This document shows, in pieces, positions 7,272-16,149 of a stretch of 26,958 nucleotides of DNA; position 1 is the stretch's first letter; every line of letters starts with the position of its first letter. Both the position numbers and the translations under genes were made by a program. This stretch comes from an uncultured Lachnospiraceae bacterium. Its GTDB lineage: Bacteria > Bacillota > Clostridia > Lachnospirales > Lachnospiraceae. The stretch lies in the NCBI GenBank assembly GCA_905209075.1, contig CAJLRL010000035.1, positions 1 through 26,958 on the forward strand, read 5' to 3'. The notes under the pieces were generated by a model. It was not told the DNA's origin. It was given only the letters and a program-made list of their open reading frames with translations, and did no database searches.

Positions 7272-8216
7272 ATGAAGAAATATGCATATGGAGTAGACAT
7301 AGGTGGAACAACTGTAAAGATAGGTTTTTTTGAGACAACAGGAAAGCTTGTAGATACATGGGAGATCCCTACAAGAACTGAGAATGATGGAGAACTCATT
7401 CTTCCGGATATCGCTGAATCAATAAAAGAAAATAATGAAAAAAAGAGTATTACAACAGATGATATTGAAGGAATTGGTATGGGTGTACCAGGACCGGTGA
7501 AGGATGATGGAACAGTTCTCAAATGTGTGAATTTAGGATGGGGCGTATTCAATGTTGAAAAGGCTCTTTCAGTTATCTGCGGCGGAGTAAAAGTAAAAGC
7601 CGGTAATGATGCAAATGTTGCTGCACTTGGTGAGATGTGGCAGGGCGGCGGAAAAGGCTACGAAGACGTCGTTATGATAACTCTCGGAACAGGTGTAGGC
7701 GGCGGGATCATCCGTGGCGGAAAAATTGTTGCCGGAACAAATGGTGCAGCAGGAGAAATCGGGCATATGCCTATGATAGATGATGAGTCTGAGTGCTGTG
7801 GATGCGGTAAAAAGGGCTGTCTTGAGCAGTATGCATCTGCAAACGGACTTGTAAATGTGGCAGAAAAATACATAGCTGCACATAGAACCGTGGAGACGGA
7901 GCTTGACCTTAATGCAGGATTTACAGCAAAAGATGTATGTGATGCAGCAAAAGCCGGTGACAAAGCAGGCCTTGCAGCCGTAGAGGAATCAATGAGATTA
8001 TTGGGAAAAGCCATGGCATCTGTTTCATGTGTGATCGATCCGCAAGTATTTGTAGTTGGTGGAGGTCTTTCAAAGGCCGGAAATATCATTATCGATACAG
8101 CTTCAAAATATTACAAAGAATATGCTTTCCACGCAAGCCGTGAGACAGAAATAAAGCTTGCAACACTTGGAAATGCAGCCGGAATGTACGGCGGTGTAAA
8201 AATGGTTATAGGGTAA
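7272..8216 (+). CDS. glcK: ROK-family glucokinase
   Basis: The 314-residue ROK sugar kinase probably phosphorylates glucose to glucose-6-phosphate with ATP in the cytoplasm. The N-terminal phosphate loop is YGVDIGGTTVKIG (6-18). GNDANVAALGE (111-121) has the catalytic Asp113. LGTGVGGGII is the second phosphate loop. GEIGHMP has the ExGH metal site (162-165), and CGCGKKGCLEQYAS carries the zinc cysteines C176, C178 and C183. The length and the spacing of these motifs fit glucokinases better than transcriptional ROK repressors, because no N-terminal helix-turn-helix is present. The exact sugar is inferred. GAAGGAG at 7257-7263 precedes ATG 7272. The gene has its own promoter and a structured leader. 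Confidence 0.88.
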   Translation: MKKYAYGVDIGGTTVKIGFFETTGKLVDTWEIPTRTENDGELILPDIAESIKENNEKKSITTDDIEGIGMGVPGPVKDDGTVLKCVNLGWGVFNVEKALSVICGGVKVKAGNDANVAALGEMWQGGGKGYEDVVMITLGTGVGGGIIRGGKIVAGTNGAAGEIGHMPMIDDESECCGCGKKGCLEQYASANGLVNVAEKYIAAHRTVETELDLNAGFTAKDVCDAAKAGDKAGLAAVEESMRLLGKAMASVSCVIDPQVFVVGGGLSKAGNIIIDTASKYYKEYAFHASRETEIKLATLGNAAGMYGGVKMVIG

Positions 8217-8263
8217 CCCGGTATAGGGAAATTAAAATAAGCCATCCATAATACACTAAAATA

Positions 8264-8292
8264 TTGCAATTTGTACAAAAATAAAATATAAT
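8264..8292 (+). promoter_or_regulatory. Sigma-A type promoter for rel
   Basis: TTGCAA (8264-8269), 17 bases, TATAAT (8287-8292). The predicted transcript starts near 8299, about 30 bases before the TTG start. Confidence 0.7.
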
Positions 8293-8327
8293 ATTCCATT
8301 ATAAAAATGCAATAAGAGGTGAGTTTA

Positions 8328-10679
8328 TTGGCAGATTTTTCAGCAGAAGAATTAGAGCGCATGGCTGACAAAATGCGTTCTGACACAAGTGGTATAAGAG
8401 GAACAAGAGATTTTACAAGTCCGGAAGAACTTTTCAATGAATTGTTGGATGAGATAAAAAAGTATCATCCATCTACGGACACAAGCCTTGTAGAGAAAGC
8501 ATACAGGGTTGCTTATAATGCGCATGAGGGACAGGTGCGCAAATCAGGAGAACCATATATAATACATCCACTATGTGTTGCGATCATTCTTGCTGAATTA
8601 GAGCTTGATAAGGAGACTATTGCAGCAGGGCTTCTGCATGACGTGCTTGAGGATACAGTTATGACCGAGGACGAGATGCGTGAGCAGTTTGGTGATGATG
8701 TAGTTCTTCTTGTCGATGGTGTCACAAAACTCAAGCATCTGCACCTTACGGACAGCACAAAGGATCCTAAGGATAAAAATGCAGACAGGCTTGAAATGCA
8801 GGCAGAAAATCTGCGAAAGATGTTCCTTGCTATGGCAAAGGATATCAGGGTCATAATGATCAAACTTGCCGACAGACTTCATAATATGCGGACGCTTAAA
8901 TACCAGTCAACGGAAGCACAGATGCGTATCGCCCGTGAAACGCAGGATATCTATTGTCCGATAGCACAGCGTCTTGGTATCAGCAAGATAAAGATTGAAC
9001 TGGAAGATTTATCGATGAAATATCTTTATCCGGAAGCATATTATGATCTTGTAGAAAAAATCGCATTGCGTAAGACGGAACGTGATAATTATATTCAGGG
9101 GCTTGTTGATGATGTTAAAAAATACATTTCTGAGTCAGGCATAAAGGCTGATATATACGGAAGAGCCAAGCATTTTTTCAGTATATACAAAAAGATGGTA
9201 AATCAGGACAAGACACTTGATCAGATATATGATCTTTTTGCGATAAGGATTCTTGTTGATTCAATAAAGGACTGCTATGCGGTGCTTGGCATAATGCATG
9301 AAAAATACAAACCTATTCCGGGGCGTTTTAAGGATTATATTGCCATGCCGAAGCAGAATATGTACCAGTCCCTTCATTCTACTCTTATCGGACCAAGCGG
9401 ACAGCCTTTTGAGATCCAGATCAGGACCTATGAGATGCATCGTACTGCTGAGTATGGTATCGCAGCCCACTGGAAATATAAAGAGGCAAATAATGGAAAT
9501 GCGACGGCAACAACTGTTACCGAGGAGGAAAAGCTAAGCTGGCTCCGACAGATTCTTGAGTGGCAGCAGGATATGTCAGATAACAAAGAATTTATGAGTC
9601 TTTTAAAGAGTGACCTTGATCTTTTTTCTGACAATGTATTTGCATTTACACCATCGGGAGATGTAAAGAATCTTCCAAAAGGGTCTACACCGATAGACTT
9701 TGCGTATAGCATCCATTCGGCTGTGGGTAATAAAATGGTTGGAGCAAAAGTAAACGGAAAGCTTGTTACCATAGATTATGTCATCAAAAATGGTGACCAG
9801 ATAGAGATAATCACGTCCCAGAATTCGAAGGGACCAAGCCGTGACTGGCTCAAAATAGTAAAGAGCACACAGGCGAAAAACAAGATAAACCAGTGGTTCA
9901 GGAGCGAGCTCAAAGAAGAAAATATCCTTCATGGAAAAGAGCTTATAGCTAATTATGCAAAAACAAAAGGCATTAATTTCTCAGATATAAATAAGCCGGA
10001 ATATCAGGAAAAGATCCGCAGGAAATATGGTTTCCATGATTGGAATTCTTGTCTTGCAACAGTCGGACACGGCGGACTTAAGGAAAGCCAGATCGTAAAC
10101 CGTATGTATGATGAATACAAAAAGGATCATATTGTCCCATTGTCAGATGCGGATGTTATGGACAGTGTAGCGGACAAGCCTCAGGCAGCGCAGCAGCAGA
10201 CGCAGCAGGGCAGATCCAGAAGCGGAATTGTAGTTCATGGATTATATGATGTAGCGGTTCATTTTTCAAAGTGCTGCAGTCCTGTGCCGGGCGATGAGAT
10301 AGTAGGCTTTGTCACCAGAGGAAGAGGTATCTCGATCCATAGGACTGACTGTGTAAATATTATAGGTTTATCAAAGCTTGAAAAGCAAAGGCTCATTGAG
10401 GCAGAGTGGGAGGATACGGTATACGAAGATGCAAATGCCGAATACCAGGCAGAGCTTAAGATATTCTGTAATGACAGATCAGGATTGCTTGTTGATATAT
10501 CAAAAGTATTTACAGAAAAAGAAATCAATATAAACGGAATTCATTCTAAGACAAGCAAGCAGGGAATTGCTACGATCGAAGTATTTTTCAACACAAAAGG
10601 AAGAAAACAGATCAACAGCCTTGTTGAAAAGATTAGACAGATAGAAAGCGTTATAGATGTAGAAAGAACCACCGGTTAG
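8328..10679 (+). CDS. rel: Bifunctional (p)ppGpp synthetase/hydrolase (Rel/SpoT family)
   Basis: This is a long RSH enzyme of 783 residues with the usual domain order. The HD hydrolase domain comes first (NAHEGQVRKSGEPYIIHP, then LLHDVLEDT). The synthetase domain follows (HFFSIYKKM, DLFAIRILV, GRFKDYIAMPKQNMYQSLHS, FEIQIRTYEMHRTAEYGIAA). Then come TGS (FAFTPSGDVKNLPKGSTPID), a Cys-containing region (HFSKCCSPVPGD) and a C-terminal ACT domain. RFKD in the synthetase, instead of the E-x-D-D of mono-functional RelA, marks a bifunctional enzyme that makes and degrades the stringent-response alarmone. I choose TTG 8328. The GTG at 8319 lies inside the ribosome binding site AAGAGGTGAG (8314-8323), whereas TTG is correctly spaced from it. 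The gene ends in a terminator hairpin. Confidence 0.95.
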   Translation: MADFSAEELERMADKMRSDTSGIRGTRDFTSPEELFNELLDEIKKYHPSTDTSLVEKAYRVAYNAHEGQVRKSGEPYIIHPLCVAIILAELELDKETIAAGLLHDVLEDTVMTEDEMREQFGDDVVLLVDGVTKLKHLHLTDSTKDPKDKNADRLEMQAENLRKMFLAMAKDIRVIMIKLADRLHNMRTLKYQSTEAQMRIARETQDIYCPIAQRLGISKIKIELEDLSMKYLYPEAYYDLVEKIALRKTERDNYIQGLVDDVKKYISESGIKADIYGRAKHFFSIYKKMVNQDKTLDQIYDLFAIRILVDSIKDCYAVLGIMHEKYKPIPGRFKDYIAMPKQNMYQSLHSTLIGPSGQPFEIQIRTYEMHRTAEYGIAAHWKYKEANNGNATATTVTEEEKLSWLRQILEWQQDMSDNKEFMSLLKSDLDLFSDNVFAFTPSGDVKNLPKGSTPIDFAYSIHSAVGNKMVGAKVNGKLVTIDYVIKNGDQIEIITSQNSKGPSRDWLKIVKSTQAKNKINQWFRSELKEENILHGKELIANYAKTKGINFSDINKPEYQEKIRRKYGFHDWNSCLATVGHGGLKESQIVNRMYDEYKKDHIVPLSDADVMDSVADKPQAAQQQTQQGRSRSGIVVHGLYDVAVHFSKCCSPVPGDEIVGFVTRGRGISIHRTDCVNIIGLSKLEKQRLIEAEWEDTVYEDANAEYQAELKIFCNDRSGLLVDISKVFTEKEININGIHSKTSKQGIATIEVFFNTKGRKQINSLVEKIRQIESVIDVERTTG

Positions 10680-10696
10680 GATTCCGGTGGTTTTTT
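10667..10696 (+). terminator. Rho-independent terminator overlapping the rel stop codon
   Basis: AACCACCGG (10667-10675) pairs with CCGGTGGTT (10684-10692). The TAG stop lies in the 8-base loop, and six T run from 10691 to 10696. Confidence 0.9.
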
Positions 10697-10738
10697 ATAA
10701 AAATTTAATAGGGTCAGGCACCTAAATAGGAGATTTAA

Positions 10739-11368
10739 ATGACAAATATGAAATTGGAGCATTATGTGGTTGGACCGGTTGAGACAAACTGTTATCTGGT
10801 CACAAATACAAAAACGAACGAACTTATAGTTATAGATCCGGGTGAAGAGGCAGATATGCTTATATCGAAAATAAAAGCTTCTGGGGCAAAGCCGGCTGCA
10901 ATTCTTCTTACGCATGCGCATTTTGACCATATTACAGGGGCTGCGGCTGTTGCAGGAGAGTTTGGAGTAAAAATATATCTGCATGAGAAGGATAGGGATA
11001 CACTTACAGATACACAGATGAATGCCAGCTGGATGATCGGGCATCCGATGACTTATACAGCGGATATTTTTGTGAAAGATGAGCAGGAACTTGAGATAGC
11101 AGGGTTTAAGATAAGAGTACTATTCACGCCTGGACATACGCCAGGAGGCTGCTGTTACTATTTTCCATATGAGGACGTTGTATTCACAGGAGATTCACTG
11201 TTCTGTGGTTCGATCGGAAGAACAGATTTCAAGGGAGGCAGTATGTCCGATCTTGTCAGAAGCGTAAAAGAAAAACTTATGTCACTGCCGGATAAAACAG
11301 CAGTATATCCGGGACATAACGAGTCATCAACAATCGAAAATGAGAGGATGTTTAACCCATATCTATGA
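10739..11368 (+). CDS. MBL-fold metallo-hydrolase (glyoxalase II-like)
   Basis: The 209-residue protein is a single metallo-beta-lactamase fold domain. The metal-binding signature LLTHAHFDHITGA (HxHxDH) is intact. The further ligands are in FTPGHTPGGCCYYF, FTGDSLFCGSIGRTDF and YPGHNESSTIENERMFNPYL. The pattern is that of small YcbL/glyoxalase-II-like hydrolases that cleave thioesters such as S-lactoylglutathione analogues, but the substrate here is unknown. It lacks the extended C-terminal domain of true glyoxalase II. AGGAG precedes ATG 10739. The gene overlaps hemZ by four bases (ATGA) and is probably co-translated with it. No promoter is evident between the rel terminator and this gene. 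Confidence 0.88.
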   Translation: MTNMKLEHYVVGPVETNCYLVTNTKTNELIVIDPGEEADMLISKIKASGAKPAAILLTHAHFDHITGAAAVAGEFGVKIYLHEKDRDTLTDTQMNASWMIGHPMTYTADIFVKDEQELEIAGFKIRVLFTPGHTPGGCCYYFPYEDVVFTGDSLFCGSIGRTDFKGGSMSDLVRSVKEKLMSLPDKTAVYPGHNESSTIENERMFNPYL

Positions 11369-12903
11369 TAGTAGTAATTTTTAACAAACCGGATTTTGAA
11401 TATGATGTACACTCACTTTTAAAAGAATTTTTCCCTCAGGAAGATGTGCAGATGTATTACAGCTGTCCGCCGGAAGAGGTTTCGGGCAGAAATCTTGCAT
11501 GTACACATCATGAGATGACAGGTGACGGTAAAAAAGAATTTGCTGATGCCGACCAGGTGTTCAGGATCGATTATGTGGGAGATCAGATCACGATCAAGTG
11601 GGAGTATCAGAGTGTATTCCATGAGACCTGGATAAATGTTGATCCTGCTGACCGCAAGGAAACCAAGAACCAGCTAAAGATCGTACTCTACAAGATGATA
11701 GAAAAAGGTATTGGACGCAGTCTTCCATGGGGAACTCTGTCAGGTATCCGTCCGACAAAAATCGCAATGAAATGCCTTGAGGATGGCATGAATGATGAGC
11801 AGACATATGATTACCTTAAGGAAAACTATCTCGCAAGTGATGAGAAGATCAACTTGTCGATGGGAATAGCTAAAAGGGAAAAAGCACTGCTTGACAGACT
11901 CGATTACGAAAAAGGATACAGCCTTTATGTAGGAATACCATTCTGTCCGAGTACCTGTGCATATTGTTCATTTACATCATATCCGCTCGGGGTATGGAAG
12001 AATCGTGTAGATGAATATCTGGATGCCCTTGAAAAAGAGCTTTCCTATGTTGCGGATGCATTTAAGGATAAAACATTAAATTCCGTGTACATAGGAGGAG
12101 GCACACCTATTACACTTCTGCCATACCAGCTGGATCGTCTGATCAAAAAGATAAAAGGCTCTTTTGATCTATCAAATTGTCTGGAGTTTACAGTGGAAGC
12201 CGGAAGACCGGATTCTATAACACGTGATAAGCTTGAGACACTTAAAGCAAACGGAATAAGCCGTATTTCTGTAAATCCGCAGACGATGAAGCAGAAGACA
12301 CTTGATATAATCGGAAGACACCATACGGTAGAGGATACGATAAACAGCTTTAAGCTTGCAAGAGAAACAGGCTTTGACAATATAAATATGGATCTTATCA
12401 TGGGACTGCCGGAGGAGACAATAGACGATGTGAGAAAAACTATGGAGATCATAAAAGAACTTGCACCGGATAATGTCACTGTTCATTCGCTTGCTGTGAA
12501 ACGTGCGGCAAGACTTACTATCTTTAAGGATCGTTATCAGGATATGCAGATGATAAATACACAGGAGCATATGGATCTTTGTGCTAGATACTGTGAGGAG
12601 ATGGGGCTGGAACCATATTATCTGTACCGGCAGAAAGGCATGGCAGGAAATATGGAAAATGTAGGTTATGCTTTGCCGGGAAAAGCAGGTGTATACAATA
12701 TCCTCATCATGGAGGAGAAACAGACTATCGTGGCGTGTGGAGCGGGAGCTTCGACAAAGCGTGTATGGAATGAGCCGAACCCGGATGGAACCCACAGAAT
12801 AGACAGATGCGAGAATGTCAAAGACGTAGCGATATATATAGACAGAATCGATGAAATGATTGACCGGAAAAAAAGATTATTTTTTGTCAAAGAAAATGAT
12901 TAG
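11365..12903 (+). CDS. hemZ: Coproporphyrinogen dehydrogenase HemZ-like radical SAM protein
   Basis: The 512-residue protein has a ~180-residue N-terminal extension containing the conserved LPWGTLSGIRPTKIAMK, which sets HemZ apart from HemN. The radical SAM domain follows, with YVGIPFCPSTCAYCSF (C194, C198, C201 bind the 4Fe-4S cluster), VYIGGGTPITL and the HemN-like C-terminal part (HMDLCARYCEEMGLEPYYLYRQKGMAGN). Family assignment implies oxygen-independent oxidative decarboxylation of coproporphyrinogen III. Many gut Clostridia carry hemZ without a full haem pathway and no haem genes are nearby, so the real substrate may differ. Translation is coupled to the upstream MBL hydrolase through the ATGA overlap. 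Confidence 0.88.
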   Translation: MIVVIFNKPDFEYDVHSLLKEFFPQEDVQMYYSCPPEEVSGRNLACTHHEMTGDGKKEFADADQVFRIDYVGDQITIKWEYQSVFHETWINVDPADRKETKNQLKIVLYKMIEKGIGRSLPWGTLSGIRPTKIAMKCLEDGMNDEQTYDYLKENYLASDEKINLSMGIAKREKALLDRLDYEKGYSLYVGIPFCPSTCAYCSFTSYPLGVWKNRVDEYLDALEKELSYVADAFKDKTLNSVYIGGGTPITLLPYQLDRLIKKIKGSFDLSNCLEFTVEAGRPDSITRDKLETLKANGISRISVNPQTMKQKTLDIIGRHHTVEDTINSFKLARETGFDNINMDLIMGLPEETIDDVRKTMEIIKELAPDNVTVHSLAVKRAARLTIFKDRYQDMQMINTQEHMDLCARYCEEMGLEPYYLYRQKGMAGNMENVGYALPGKAGVYNILIMEEKQTIVACGAGASTKRVWNEPNPDGTHRIDRCENVKDVAIYIDRIDEMIDRKKRLFFVKEND

Positions 12904-12912
12904 CTACAATCC

Positions 12913-12941
12913 TTGACGATTTAACAGCCGAAAAGTATAAT
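12913..12941 (+). promoter_or_regulatory. Sigma-A type promoter for hisS-aspS
   Basis: TTGACG (12913-12918), 17 bases, TATAAT (12936-12941). This is the strongest promoter match in the window. The leader is only ~30 bases, too short for a T-box. Confidence 0.8.
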
Positions 12942-12976
12942 AAACACTGGAATTTAAGATAAATGGAGGAAGTTAA

Positions 12977-14236
12977 ATGGCACTGAGCAAAAAGCCGGTA
13001 AACGGCATGAAAGATATATTACCTGCTGAGATGGAAATCCGTGATTATGTTACAAGCGTGATCAAGGATACATACCGCAGTTTTGGATTTACACCAATTG
13101 AGACACCTTGCATGGAAAATATTGCAAATCTCACAAGCAAACAGGGTGGAGAGAACGAGAAGCTTATCTTCAAGGTAATGAAACGAGGAGAAAAGTTAAA
13201 CCTTGAGACTGCAAAAGAAGAGTCTGATGTAGTGGATTTTGGTATGCGTTACGATCTTACAGTGCCACTTTCACGTTATTATTCAAACAATGCAAACAAT
13301 CTGCCTTCACCGTTTAAGGCACTTCAGATGGGAAGCGTGTGGAGAGCAGACAGACCACAGCGTGGACGTTACAGACAGTTCACACAGTGTGATATAGATA
13401 TCCTCGGAGAGCCAAGCAATCTTGCCGAGATAGAGCTTATCACGGCTACAACTACAACAATCGGCAGACTTGGATTTAAAAATTTTGAGATCCGTATCAA
13501 TGAAAGAAGGATCTTAAAAGCCATGGCTGCATACAGCGGTTTTTCTGAGGATGATTACGACAGCGTATTCATTACCCTCGACAAGATGGACAAGATCGGT
13601 GTTGAAGGTGTGGCAGAGGAGCTTGCAAAGGACGGATACCCACAGGAGAATATCGACAAATACCTCGATCTTTTTAAACTGCTAGAGCAGACAAGAGATG
13701 TGACAGAGGGAGTTAAGATCCTTTCTGATAAATTAGGTGAATATCTGGACGAAGAAGTGGTTACAAATATGACAGAGATAGCTACAGCAGTAAATGCAAC
13801 AAAGGGTGCTGAGTTTGAACTTGTATTTGATCCTACTTTAGTCCGTGGAATGAGCTATTATACAGGTACTATTTTCGAGATCTCAATGCCAGAACTCGGT
13901 GCAGCCTGCGGCGGTGGCGGTCGTTACGACAAGATGATCGGAAAGTTCACAGGAAACGATGTACCAGCATGTGGTTTTTCAATCGGTTTTGAGAGGATCA
14001 TCCTGCTTCTCATGGAGAGCGGCTTCAAGATCCCGGAGAGTCCAAAGAAGGTAGCTTACCTTGTGGAGAAAAAGTATCCGGCAGATAAGCTTGTGGATGT
14101 AATGAATCAGGCAAAAGAGGCAAGAGCAAACGGTCAGCAGGTACTTGTTGTCCGCATGAACAAGAACAAGAAATTCCAGAAAGAACAGCTTACAAAAGAT
14201 GGCTACGAGGAGTTCGTGGAGTTCTTCAATAAATAA
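12977..14236 (+). CDS. hisS: Histidine--tRNA ligase
   Basis: The 419-residue class II synthetase charges tRNA-His. Its N-terminus MALSKKPVNGMKDILPAEM is typical. Motif 1 lies around YRSFGFTPIETPCME, motif 2 is FKALQMGSVWRADRPQRGRYRQFTQCDIDILG (adjoining pieces), and the histidine-specific stretch is LVRGMSYYTGTIFEI. AACGGGGRYDKMIGKF and CGFSIGFERI form motif 3. The C-terminal anticodon-binding domain runs from ~325. GGAGGA (12964-12969) precedes ATG 12977. The upstream promoter sits only 36 bases before the start codon, so regulation by a long leader is not expected. Confidence 0.95.
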   Translation: MALSKKPVNGMKDILPAEMEIRDYVTSVIKDTYRSFGFTPIETPCMENIANLTSKQGGENEKLIFKVMKRGEKLNLETAKEESDVVDFGMRYDLTVPLSRYYSNNANNLPSPFKALQMGSVWRADRPQRGRYRQFTQCDIDILGEPSNLAEIELITATTTTIGRLGFKNFEIRINERRILKAMAAYSGFSEDDYDSVFITLDKMDKIGVEGVAEELAKDGYPQENIDKYLDLFKLLEQTRDVTEGVKILSDKLGEYLDEEVVTNMTEIATAVNATKGAEFELVFDPTLVRGMSYYTGTIFEISMPELGAACGGGGRYDKMIGKFTGNDVPACGFSIGFERIILLLMESGFKIPESPKKVAYLVEKKYPADKLVDVMNQAKEARANGQQVLVVRMNKNKKFQKEQLTKDGYEEFVEFFNK

Positions 14237-14248
14237 GACAGATAAAAA

Positions 14249-14292
14249 CATTTCTGCACAAGGTTTGAGGATACAGAATTTCAGCAGAAATG
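14249..14292 (+). other. Perfect 9-bp inverted repeat between hisS and aspS
   Basis: CATTTCTGC (14249-14257) pairs with GCAGAAATG (14284-14292) around a 26-base loop. No T-tract follows, so it does not look like a terminator. It may be an mRNA processing or stability structure in the shared transcript. Confidence 0.4.
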
Positions 14293-14337
14293 CCACATAA
14301 TATCTAATATTAATATTCATAAATAAGGAGCATAAAA

Positions 14338-16149
14338 ATGGCAGAATCAATGCAGGGCTTACACAGAAGCCATAGGTGTACAGAGGTATCAAGTGCCAAT
14401 ATCGGTGAAAAAGTTACCGTTATGGGATGGGTACAGAAGAGAAGAAATTTAGGAAGTCTTATTTTTATAGATTTAAGAGACAGAAGCGGTATATTACAGA
14501 TCGTATTTGATGAGAACAGTGTAGGAGCCGAGGGTTTTGCAAAAGCCGGAACTTTAAGAAGTGAGTTTGTAGTAGCTGTTGAGGGAATGGTCCAGAAGCG
14601 TTCGGCAGCAGTAAATGAGAACTTAAAGACAGGTGATATCGAGGTTATCGCTACATCGATCAGAGTCCTCTCAGAGTCACAGACACCTCCATTCCAGATT
14701 GAGGAGAATTCAAAGACAAGCGAAGACATAAGGCTTAAATATCGTTATCTTGATCTTCGCCGTCCTGACATCCAGAGAAATCTTATGTTAAGAAGCAACG
14801 TGCTTCGCGTAATGCGTGATTTCATGGCAAACGAGGGATTTTTAGAGATCGAGACGCCGATCCTTTGCAAATCAACACCTGAGGGAGCAAGAGATTATCT
14901 GGTACCAAGCCGTATCCATAATGGACATTTCTATGCCCTTCCACAGTCACCACAGCTTTTCAAACAGCTTCTGATGGCTTCTGGATATGACAGATATTTC
15001 CAGATCGCACGCTGCTTCCGTGATGAGGATCTCCGTGCAGACAGACAGCCTGAGTTTACACAGGCAGATATGGAGCTTTCATTTGTAGATATAGATGATG
15101 TTATCGAGATCAATGAGCGTCTCTTAAAGCACTTATTCAAAGAAGTGATCAATGTGGATGTTCAGATCCCATTCCAGCGTATGCCATGGCAGGAGGCTAT
15201 GGACAGATTCGGTTCAGACAAGCCTGATACACGTTTCGGCATGGAGCTTTGCGATGTATCTGATGTAGTAAAGGGCTGTGGTTTTGGTGTATTCACAGGC
15301 GCACTTGAGAATGGTGGATCAGTACGTGGTATCAATGTAGAGGGACAGGCCAAGATGCCTCGTAAGAAGATCGACAAGCTTGTTGAGCACGCAAAAGGCT
15401 GTGGAGCCAAAGGTCTTGCATATCTGTGCATAAATGAGGATGGCACTTACAAATCATCATTTGCCAAGTTTATGACAGAGGATGAGCTTAACGCACTTGT
15501 TGAAAAAATGAACGGAAAACCGGGAGATCTTCTTCTTTTTGCAGCAGACAAGAACAAGATCGTATGGAACGTGCTCGGAGCACTCCGTCTCATGCTTGGA
15601 GCAGAGCTTGGTCTTATTGATGAGAATAAATACAATTTCCTCTGGGTTACAGAGTTCCCTCTTCTTGAGTGGTCTGACGAGGAAAATAGATTTATGGCAA
15701 TGCATCATCCATTCACAATGCCTATGGAAGAGGATTGGGACAAGATCGATTCTGATCCGGGCGCAGTACGTGCAAAGGCATACGATATCGTATTAAATGG
15801 TACAGAGCTCGGTGGAGGATCAGTCCGTATCCATCAGGATGATATCCAGGAGAAGATGTTTGAGGTTTTAGGATTTACAAAAGAGCGTGCGCATGAGCAG
15901 TTCGGATTCCTTCTCGATGCATTCTCATATGGTGTGCCACCACACGCAGGACTTGCTTTTGGTGTTGACCGTATCTGTATGCATATGTTACATACAGACA
16001 ACATCAAGGAGGTTATTGCATTCCCTAAGGTAAAGGATGCTTCAGATCTTATGTCAGAGGCGCCTGGAACTGTAGATCCAAAACAGCTTGATGAACTTGG
16101 AATAGCTGTTGTAGCAAAGGATACAGCTGAGGAAGCAACAGAGGAATAG
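14338..16149 (+). CDS. aspS: Aspartate--tRNA ligase (bacterial type with GAD domain)
   Basis: The 603-residue class IIb synthetase has an N-terminal OB-fold anticodon-binding domain (VTVMGWVQKRRNLGSLIFID), the catalytic core with FLEIETPILCKSTPEGARDYLVP and RCFRDEDLRADRQPEFTQAD (motif 2), and the bacterial GAD insertion at about 290-400. Motif 3 is GVPPHAGLAFGVDRI near the end. The family either charges only tRNA-Asp or also mischarges tRNA-Asn for amidation, and I cannot decide which by eye. AAGGAG lies before ATG 14338. The stop is followed with no gap by the ATG of the next gene. Confidence 0.95.
   Translation: MAESMQGLHRSHRCTEVSSANIGEKVTVMGWVQKRRNLGSLIFIDLRDRSGILQIVFDENSVGAEGFAKAGTLRSEFVVAVEGMVQKRSAAVNENLKTGDIEVIATSIRVLSESQTPPFQIEENSKTSEDIRLKYRYLDLRRPDIQRNLMLRSNVLRVMRDFMANEGFLEIETPILCKSTPEGARDYLVPSRIHNGHFYALPQSPQLFKQLLMASGYDRYFQIARCFRDEDLRADRQPEFTQADMELSFVDIDDVIEINERLLKHLFKEVINVDVQIPFQRMPWQEAMDRFGSDKPDTRFGMELCDVSDVVKGCGFGVFTGALENGGSVRGINVEGQAKMPRKKIDKLVEHAKGCGAKGLAYLCINEDGTYKSSFAKFMTEDELNALVEKMNGKPGDLLLFAADKNKIVWNVLGALRLMLGAELGLIDENKYNFLWVTEFPLLEWSDEENRFMAMHHPFTMPMEEDWDKIDSDPGAVRAKAYDIVLNGTELGGGSVRIHQDDIQEKMFEVLGFTKERAHEQFGFLLDAFSYGVPPHAGLAFGVDRICMHMLHTDNIKEVIAFPKVKDASDLMSEAPGTVDPKQLDELGIAVVAKDTAEEATEE

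Noticed and set aside
8203..8217. GGTTA/TAACC hairpin at the end of glcK as a terminator
   Set aside because: The stem is only five base pairs and no T-tract follows.
12172..12795. 207-codon minus-strand ORF inside hemZ
   Set aside because: It is a shadow of the hemZ reading frame, with no ribosome binding site and no recognisable domains. The same applies to the other antisense ORFs inside well-supported genes.
12942..12976. T-box riboswitch upstream of hisS
   Set aside because: The space between promoter and start codon is about 35 bases, far too short for a T-box, and no specifier-type structure is seen.
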